Assembly: GCA_003491925.1 (NCBI GenBank)
Contig: DNAU01000119.1
Location: forward strand, 5,297 to 24,279
DNA: 18,983 bases
Direction of reading: 5' to 3'
Origin: Chloroflexota bacterium
GTDB lineage: Bacteria; Chloroflexota; Dormibacteria; Aeolococcales; Aeolococcaceae
Part shown: piece by piece, positions 14,403-18,983 of the stretch
Layout: each line of letters starts with the position of its first letter
How positions within the stretch are numbered: the first letter of the stretch is position 1
Made by a program: the position numbers and the translations under genes
Notes under the pieces: model-generated
What the model was told of the DNA's origin: nothing
Databases searched by the model: none
Seen by the model: only the letters and a program-made list of their open reading frames with translations

Positions 14403-14944
14403 CGCGTCCTCCGCGCTGCTGGCGACTCGCGCTCCGAGAAGCTGAGGATGGCCGCCGGGTTGAGCAGCGCGAAGGGGCGCTGAACGGTGCTGGTCTCGCT
14501 GGAGAGTGCGGGCACCCAGAGCGCCGAGACATTGGTCAGGGGAAGGAAGTCGTCGGGATGGGCTTCGAGGAGCTGCTCGAGGGTCTGGCCGGGATCGACG
14601 TGGATGTCCCCGACCAGGGAGAAGGCGACACTGTTGAACACCGCCTGGTGCACCGCCTTGCTCCGCCGCGCCTCCGTCCTGGAGCCGGCCGCCGGCTCCT
14701 CGAGCGGGCAGAGGAGGATGACCGCCGACCTGGCGATGATGGTCCGCGGTTCCACGCGACTCAGCACCGGATAGTTGACCGAGAGCGGCTCCGCCCGGGT
14801 GTCGCGGAGCGACAGGTACCGGCCGGCATGGTTCACGACGTCGCTGAGGCGATCGGGACGGGTCACCTCCATCTCGCCGGTGAGCTTCATGAAGGTGGCG
14901 TAGACCTCGACCTGGATCCACCCGCTGACGGCCTTGCCCTCCAC
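14393..14944 (-). CDS. Unknown 183-residue protein with internal duplication (DUF6812-like?)
   Basis: The protein consists of two similar halves. Half 1 (about 10-84) has GEMEVTRPDRLSDVVNHAGR, YLSLRDTRA and then RTIIARSAVILLCPLEE. Half 2 (about 100-173) has GDIHVDPGQTLEQLLEAHPD, DFLPLTNVSA and then PFALLNPAAILSFSERE. Each half predicts a strand, a strand, a short helix at LSDVVN/LEQLLE, a strand and a last hydrophobic strand. This resembles a small beta-rich domain I recall as DUF6812, found in Chloroflexota-type genomes; the name is unverified. No membrane segment or catalytic motif is seen. The start is GTG at 14942-14944 without a good ribosome-binding site; the frame extends no further with recognisable sequence. 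It diverges from fabH across about 307 bases. Confidence 0.72.
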   Translation of the reverse strand: MEGKAVSGWIQVEVYATFMKLTGEMEVTRPDRLSDVVNHAGRYLSLRDTRAEPLSVNYPVLSRVEPRTIIARSAVILLCPLEEPAAGSRTEARRSKAVHQAVFNSVAFSLVGDIHVDPGQTLEQLLEAHPDDFLPLTNVSALWVPALSSETSTVQRPFALLNPAAILSFSERESPAARRTRPA

Positions 14945-15251
14945 CCGGGAAGACCCCGGGCAACGCTCCGGTGCCGCGCGAATCCTGGCGGGAGTGGAGG
15001 TGACGGTGGCCGCCAGCTCGCTCCAATCGGGTCAGGCGCAGTTATCTGAGGTGAAAGGCTACCAGGCCTCCCCCCCGGGCGGAACGATCGGAGGGGCCGG
15101 GCCGAGACGGGACACCGGCACGGCGCGGACCGCCGCAGCCCGGCATCACCGCGATCCGCTCCCCGGCGCTGCCACCCCCACCGCCCGGGCGTCGCCACGC
15201 CGGTGCCGGGCACCGTAACCATGGCGTCCGGCCCGCGCTTCTAGGCTGGAG
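14945..15251. other. Divergent intergenic region between the duplicated-domain gene and fabH
   Basis: A 307-base gap with no credible gene; short open frames in it lack family likeness and ribosome-binding sites. It holds a possible minus-strand -10 (GATAAC, 15046 to 15041) about 90 bases before the GTG start at 14944. For fabH it holds TAGGCT at 15242-15247, four bases before the ATG. A less GC-rich patch around 15036-15060 contrasts with the rest. No FapR-like or other operator palindrome was recognised. Confidence 0.5.
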
Positions 15252-16256
15252 ATGGCCACACTTGCCGCCACCGTTGCGTCGACCCGGACCGCGGCTCGGG
15301 AGCGTCGGGCCGGCATCCTCTCCGTCGCCGCCCACCTCCCCGACGGCATCCTGAGCAACGCCGACCTCGAGCGCATGGTCGACACCTCCGACACCTGGAT
15401 CATGGAGCGCACCGGCATCCGGCTCCGCCACCAGGCGGTGGCCGGAGAGACGACCTCCGAGATGGGGACCAAGGCCGCCCGGCGCGCCCTCGAGATGGCC
15501 GGGGGACCAAAGATCGACGCCCTGGTGGTGACCACGGTCACCCCCGACACTCTCTTCCCCTCGACGGCGTGCCTGATCCAGCGGCGGCTGGGGCTGGACG
15601 GGATCCCGGCATTCGACCTGAACGCGGCGTGCAGCGGCTTCACCTACGGCCTCATCGTCACCGAGGGGCTGATCCGCAGCGGTATCGCCGAGCGGGTCCT
15701 GCTCGTCTCCGCGGAGTCGATGACCACGCTGGTCGACTTCACCGATCGAGGCACCTGCGTGCTCTTCGGCGACGGCGCCGGCGCGGCCGTGGTCGGGGCG
15801 GTCCAGTCGGGAGGAATCGTGGCCCGGCGGTGGGGCGCCGCCGGCGGCAAGGGGCACCTCATCTACTACGGGCCCCAGCCCGACGACCCCACCAGCCCCG
15901 ACCGGCTGCGAATGGCCGGCAAGGGGACCTTCCGGATGGCCGTGGAGACCTTCTGCGAGGTCACCGAGGGCGTCTGCGCCGACGCCGGCTGGGAGCTGGC
16001 GAGCGTCGACCACTTCGTCCCGCACCAGGCCAATCAGCGCATCATCGAGGCCGCGGCAAAACGGTTGGGTCTTCCCATGGAGCGGGTCGTGGTCAACGTG
16101 TCGGAAACCGGTAACACCAGCTCCGCCTCGATCCCCCTCGCCCTGGCGGGCGCCGCCGCCCAGGGACGTTTCAAGCCGGGTGACCGGATCGTGGTGGCCG
16201 CATTCGGCGCGGGCGCCACCTGGGGCGCGCTCGCCTGGGAGTGGGGCGGGAACTGA
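15252..16256 (+). CDS. fabH: Beta-ketoacyl-ACP synthase III
   Basis: A 334-residue thiolase-fold enzyme that condenses an acyl-CoA starter with malonyl-ACP to begin fatty-acid synthesis. The Cys-His-Asn triad is clear: Cys127 in LNAACSGFTYGL, His258 in FVPHQANQRIIEAAAK and Asn288 in SETGNTSSASIPLAL. TSDTWIMERTGIRLRH near residue 45-60, LFGDGAGAAVVGA and the terminal AFGAGATWGALAWEW are also typical. The N-terminus (1-20) is longer than usual. ATG 15252 lies four bases after TAGGCT, with GGAG touching the start, so translation may be leaderless. Its stop overlaps the accDA start as TGATG (16254-16258), so the two are translationally coupled. Starter-chain preference cannot be told from sequence here. 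Confidence 0.96.
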   Translation: MATLAATVASTRTAARERRAGILSVAAHLPDGILSNADLERMVDTSDTWIMERTGIRLRHQAVAGETTSEMGTKAARRALEMAGGPKIDALVVTTVTPDTLFPSTACLIQRRLGLDGIPAFDLNAACSGFTYGLIVTEGLIRSGIAERVLLVSAESMTTLVDFTDRGTCVLFGDGAGAAVVGAVQSGGIVARRWGAAGGKGHLIYYGPQPDDPTSPDRLRMAGKGTFRMAVETFCEVTEGVCADAGWELASVDHFVPHQANQRIIEAAAKRLGLPMERVVVNVSETGNTSSASIPLALAGAAAQGRFKPGDRIVVAAFGAGATWGALAWEWGGN

Positions 16257-18133
16257 TGCTGGGACGCTTCACCGCTCCGGGGCCCTCCCGTGAGCGGCCG
16301 CTTCCCGCACCCGGGCCCCGGCTGCGCCCGGTCGCGCGCTCCGGCAGCGTCGCCTGCAAGGGGTGCGGCCGCCGCTTCGTCCTGGAGCGGTACGAGGGGG
16401 CGCTCCGCGTCTGTCCCTGGTGCGGCCATCACGGGCAGCTGCCCGCGGCGGCCCGGGTGACCCAGCTCGCCGACCCGGACAGCCTCGAGCTCCTCGAGTT
16501 CCAGCTCACCGACCGCGATCCCCTCGGTTTCGACGACGGGCGGCCCTACCCGACCCGGATCGCCGAGGCACGCCAGAAGACCGGGCTCAGCGAGGCCTTC
16601 CTGATCGCCCGGGCGACCGTGGGGGGGATCCCGACGCTGCTCGCCTGCATGGACTTCGGCTTCCTGGGCGGATCGCTGGGGTCGGCGGCGGGCGAGCTGT
16701 TCGTCCGCGGCTGCGAGCTGGCCGTCGCCGAGCGGCGCGCCTTGGTGGCGATCTCCAGCAGCGGCGGAGCGCGCATGCAGGAGGGCATCGCGTCGCTCGC
16801 CCAGATGGCCCGCTGCAGCGCCGGGGTCAACATGATCAGCGGGGCCGGGCTCCCCTACATCTCGGTGCTCGCCGACCCCTGCTTCGGCGGCGTCACCGCC
16901 TCCTTCGCCGCCCAGGGCGACGTGATCCTCGCCGAACCCGGCGCCCGGATCGGGTTCGCCGGCGGTCGGGTCATCGAGCAGGCGGCCCACGAGGCCCTGC
17001 CGGAGGGCTTCCAGACCGCCGAGTTCCTGCTCAGCCACGGCATGGTCGACCAGGTCGTCGACCGGCGTGAGCTGCGCGAGCTGCTGGTCCGCCTGCTGCT
17101 GGCGATGAGCGCGGGGGAGCGTGAAGAGCGCGGAGCGAGCGAGGAGGCCACGGCGGCCACCGGGCAAGTGGCCACCAGCGGTCTCGCGCATTCGCAGCAC
17201 CCTGCCCTCCCGCCCGCCGCGTCGGGGCCTGAACCGGGCCCGCTGAGCGGTCTGCCCGCGGAGCGCCCGGCGCCGCAGCCGGGCCCCTCAGTCGCCGATC
17301 CGCTCTCCACCGCCGAACGGGAGCGCGCCGCCTTCGCGGCTGTCGAGCTGGCCCGCCACCCGGGGCGCCCGCGCACCCTCCACCTGCTGCGGACCCTCTT
17401 CCACGACTTCACCGAGCTGCGCGGCGACCGCCTCTTCGGCGATGACCGGGCGGTGATCGGAGGTCCCGCCCAGCTCGGCGGATCCGGCGCCACCCCCGCG
17501 CAGGACACCTGGGTCATGGTGATCGGCCAGGAGAAGGGCAATGACGCCGCCTCGCGGGCGATCCACAACTTCGGGATGCCCCACCCCGAGGGCTACCGCA
17601 AGGCCATCCGGCTGATGCGCCTGGCGGAGAAGTTCGGGCTGCCCGTGGTCTGCCTGGTGGACACGCCGGCCGCCGCGCCCGGGGTCGGCGCGGAGGAGCG
17701 GGGCCAGGCGTGGGCGATCGCCGAGTCGCTGCTGACGCTGCTCCGGCTGCGCACGCCGATCGTCTCCTGCGTGCTCTCCGAGGGCGGCTCGGGGGGGGCT
17801 CTCGCCCTGGGCATCGCCGACTCGGTGCTGGCCCTGGAGAACGCCATCTTCTGCGTCGCCCCGCCGGAGACGGTCGCCGCCATCCTCTACCGCGACGCCG
17901 CCCAGAAGGGGAGGGCCGCGGCCGCCCAGCGGCCGTGGGTGGGCACCGCCTACCAGCTCGGGCTGATCGACGAGCTGGTCCCCGAGCCGGCTCCCGGCGC
18001 CCACGCCCATCCGCAGGTGATGGCCGGGGCCCTGCGCGGCGCGCTGCTCCGCCATCTCGCGGCCCTCCGCCCGATCCCTCTGGACGAGCTGCTCCAGCGC
18101 CGTGCGGACCGCTACCGGCACGCCGGGGACTGA
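16256..18133 (+). CDS. accDA: Fused acetyl-CoA carboxylase carboxyltransferase (beta + alpha subunits, AccDA)
   Basis: A 625-residue fusion that transfers CO2 from carboxybiotin to acetyl-CoA to form malonyl-CoA. The AccD half (about 30-285) has a four-Cys zinc ribbon (Cys34, 37, 53, 56), SSSGGARMQEGIASL (168-182), GLPYISVLADPCFGGVTASF and IGFAGGRVIEQ. A low-complexity Ala/Pro/Gly linker (about 286-348) follows. The AccA half (about 350-620) has ELARHPGRPRTL, HDFTELRGDRLFGDD, HNFGMPHPEGYRKAIRLM, GAEERGQ and SEGGSGGALALGIAD. The usual first AccA helix is missing, and DTPGAYPG reads DTPAAAPG (469-476). Coupled to fabH by TGATG. Biotin carboxylase and carrier genes are not in the window. Starting at 16256 rather than the in-frame upstream ATG 16241 avoids overlap inside fabH. 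Confidence 0.95.
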   Translation: MLGRFTAPGPSRERPLPAPGPRLRPVARSGSVACKGCGRRFVLERYEGALRVCPWCGHHGQLPAAARVTQLADPDSLELLEFQLTDRDPLGFDDGRPYPTRIAEARQKTGLSEAFLIARATVGGIPTLLACMDFGFLGGSLGSAAGELFVRGCELAVAERRALVAISSSGGARMQEGIASLAQMARCSAGVNMISGAGLPYISVLADPCFGGVTASFAAQGDVILAEPGARIGFAGGRVIEQAAHEALPEGFQTAEFLLSHGMVDQVVDRRELRELLVRLLLAMSAGEREERGASEEATAATGQVATSGLAHSQHPALPPAASGPEPGPLSGLPAERPAPQPGPSVADPLSTAERERAAFAAVELARHPGRPRTLHLLRTLFHDFTELRGDRLFGDDRAVIGGPAQLGGSGATPAQDTWVMVIGQEKGNDAASRAIHNFGMPHPEGYRKAIRLMRLAEKFGLPVVCLVDTPAAAPGVGAEERGQAWAIAESLLTLLRLRTPIVSCVLSEGGSGGALALGIADSVLALENAIFCVAPPETVAAILYRDAAQKGRAAAAQRPWVGTAYQLGLIDELVPEPAPGAHAHPQVMAGALRGALLRHLAALRPIPLDELLQRRADRYRHAGD

Positions 18134-18182
18134 GCCAGGTCCCGGCCGACCCCGCTCCCGCCGCGGCGGCCCTCCCGCCCCG

Positions 18183-18188
18183 TAGGAT
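18183..18188 (+). promoter_or_regulatory. Leaderless-type -10 element (TAGGAT) of the HAD gene
   Basis: TAGGAT is followed by seven bases and then GTG 18196, the spacing expected for transcription starting at the start codon. It lies in the 62-base gap after accDA, so the HAD gene probably has its own promoter. No Shine-Dalgarno or -35 hexamer is apparent. Confidence 0.5.
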
Positions 18189-18195
18189 CGCCGGC

Positions 18196-18915
18196 GTGAC
18201 CGCATCCGACGGCGCCGCCGGCGCACCCACGGCGCTCCCCGACGCCACGGGCCACGTCATCTGGGACTGGAACGGCACCCTCCTCGACGACGCCCGGGTG
18301 GTGATCGCGGCGACCACGGCCGCCTTCGCCCAGGCCGGGATCGTGGCGGCGGTCAGCGAGGAGAGCTACCGGCTCAACTTCACCCGCCCGATCCGGCTCT
18401 TCTACGAGCGGCTGCTGGGACGGCCGGTCGACCCCGAGGAATGGGTGCGGCTCGACCACGCCTTCCACGAGGAGTACCACCGGCAGTCCGACCGGTGCCG
18501 GCTCAGCGCCGGCGCGGTGGAGGCCCTCGAGCTGGTGAGGAGCCGGGGCTGGACCCAGTCGCTCTGCTCCATGCTGCCGGAGCGGTACCTGCTCCCGGCG
18601 GTGGAGGCGCACGGAATCGGTGGCTACTTCGTCCGCGTGGACGGGCTCACCGGGGGCGAGCGGGGTGGTACCAAGATGCGCCACCTGGTCGCCCACGTCG
18701 CGGCGCTGGGCACCACGCCGGCGCGCGCCGTGATGATCGGCGACACCGTCGACGACGCCGTCGCCGCGGCCGGCGCCGGCCTCGACTGTGTGCTCCTCGA
18801 CGGTGGCGGGGGGCTGCACACGTCGGAGGCGCTGGCCGAGGCCGGCGTGCCCGTGGTCGCGACCCTGGCGGAGGCGATGGGGCTGCTCCTGCCACCGGTT
18901 GCGCCCGCCCCCTGA
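18196..18915 (+). CDS. HAD-family hydrolase (phosphoglycolate phosphatase-like)
   Basis: A 239-residue haloacid dehalogenase superfamily phosphatase. Motif I is HVIWDWNGTLLDD (20-32) with the nucleophile Asp24; the third position is Asn26 rather than Asp, as in a known DWNGT subgroup. An alpha-helical cap follows (about 33-105). Ser125 (SLCSMLP) fits motif II, Lys160 (GGTKM) motif III, and MIGDTVDDAVAAAGAG (180-195) motif IV with Asp183 and Asp187. The substrate is unknown; phosphoglycolate phosphatase or a related small-phosphate hydrolase is the closest description. Start GTG 18196 is selected because TAGGAT lies seven bases upstream and the family sequence begins shortly after. It lies downstream of accDA on the same strand but seems independently transcribed. 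Confidence 0.9.
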   Translation: MTASDGAAGAPTALPDATGHVIWDWNGTLLDDARVVIAATTAAFAQAGIVAAVSEESYRLNFTRPIRLFYERLLGRPVDPEEWVRLDHAFHEEYHRQSDRCRLSAGAVEALELVRSRGWTQSLCSMLPERYLLPAVEAHGIGGYFVRVDGLTGGERGGTKMRHLVAHVAALGTTPARAVMIGDTVDDAVAAAGAGLDCVLLDGGGGLHTSEALAEAGVPVVATLAEAMGLLLPPVAPAP

Positions 18916-18967
18916 GGGACGCTCGGCGGCCGGCCGAGGCCGAGGTCACGGTTTCGGGGGCTGCTGC

Positions 18968-18973
18968 TAGATT
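18968..18973 (+). promoter_or_regulatory. Leaderless-type -10 element (TAGATT) at the window end
   Basis: TAGATT is followed by seven bases and a GTG at 18981-18983, matching the spacing before the HAD gene. It probably drives a gene that begins at the last three bases of the window. Confidence 0.4.
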
Positions 18974-18980
18974 GGGCCCC

Positions 18981-18983
18981 GTG
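18981..18983 (+). CDS. Possible start codon of a gene continuing past the window
   Basis: Only a GTG is visible. It is proposed as a start solely because TAGATT lies seven bases upstream in the leaderless arrangement seen elsewhere in the window. Nothing can be said about the product. Confidence 0.25.

Noticed and set aside
14934..15218. Short plus-strand frame of 94 codons before fabH
   Set aside because: No ribosome-binding site, low-complexity composition and no recognisable motif; treated as intergenic.

Overview
The window is about 19 kb of very GC-rich, gene-dense bacterial chromosome. No rRNA, tRNA, mobile element, phage gene or CRISPR array was seen. Several gene families point to a high-GC terrabacterial lineage: a PPOX-class enzyme of the F420-dependent type, a mycothiol-dependent maleylpyruvate-isomerase family protein, a PspA fused to a PspAA domain, and an AccD-AccA fusion. 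TANNNT -10 elements also sit directly in front of start codons, as in leaderless promoters. I cannot place it more closely than Actinomycetota or the Chloroflexota/Dormibacterota grade, because no marker gene is present.

Layout. Positions 1-714 hold the C-terminal part of a DEAD-box RNA helicase, cut by the window edge at motif III. A short GC-rich repeat patch follows. An alpha/beta-hydrolase esterase (919-1998, +) converges on an adenosine-specific kinase family gene (2005-2490, -). Next on the + strand come a membrane-anchored family 51 glycosyltransferase with altered active-site residues (2651-3604), a PspA-PspAA fusion (3794-4834) and bifunctional ftcD (4851-6440). ftcD converges on hutU (6517-8190, -), so two histidine-degradation steps lie tail to tail.

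Upstream of hutU on the - strand is the most unusual block, 8259-11326. It has three consecutive genes for proteins each made of two YbjQ/DUF74-like domains, six domains in all. They are joined by TGATG stop-start overlaps and preceded by a 130-residue protein of unknown function that has its own near-leaderless promoter. hutU may be the last gene of this transcript.

On the + strand follow a PPOX-class F420-type protein (11462-11866), an MDMPI-family protein (11878-12630) and an N-terminal third of a ThiO-like amine oxidase (12694-13152). The ThiO fragment stops exactly where an unknown 104-residue gene on the - strand ends. The right part is mainly fatty-acid initiation: birA (biotin ligase), a divergent unknown protein with an internal duplication, and an fabH-accDA operon. 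FabH and acetyl-CoA carboxyltransferase make and consume malonyl units, and BirA would biotinylate the carrier subunit of the same carboxylase, whose gene is not in the window. A HAD-family phosphatase (18196-18915) and the promoter plus start codon of one more gene close the window.
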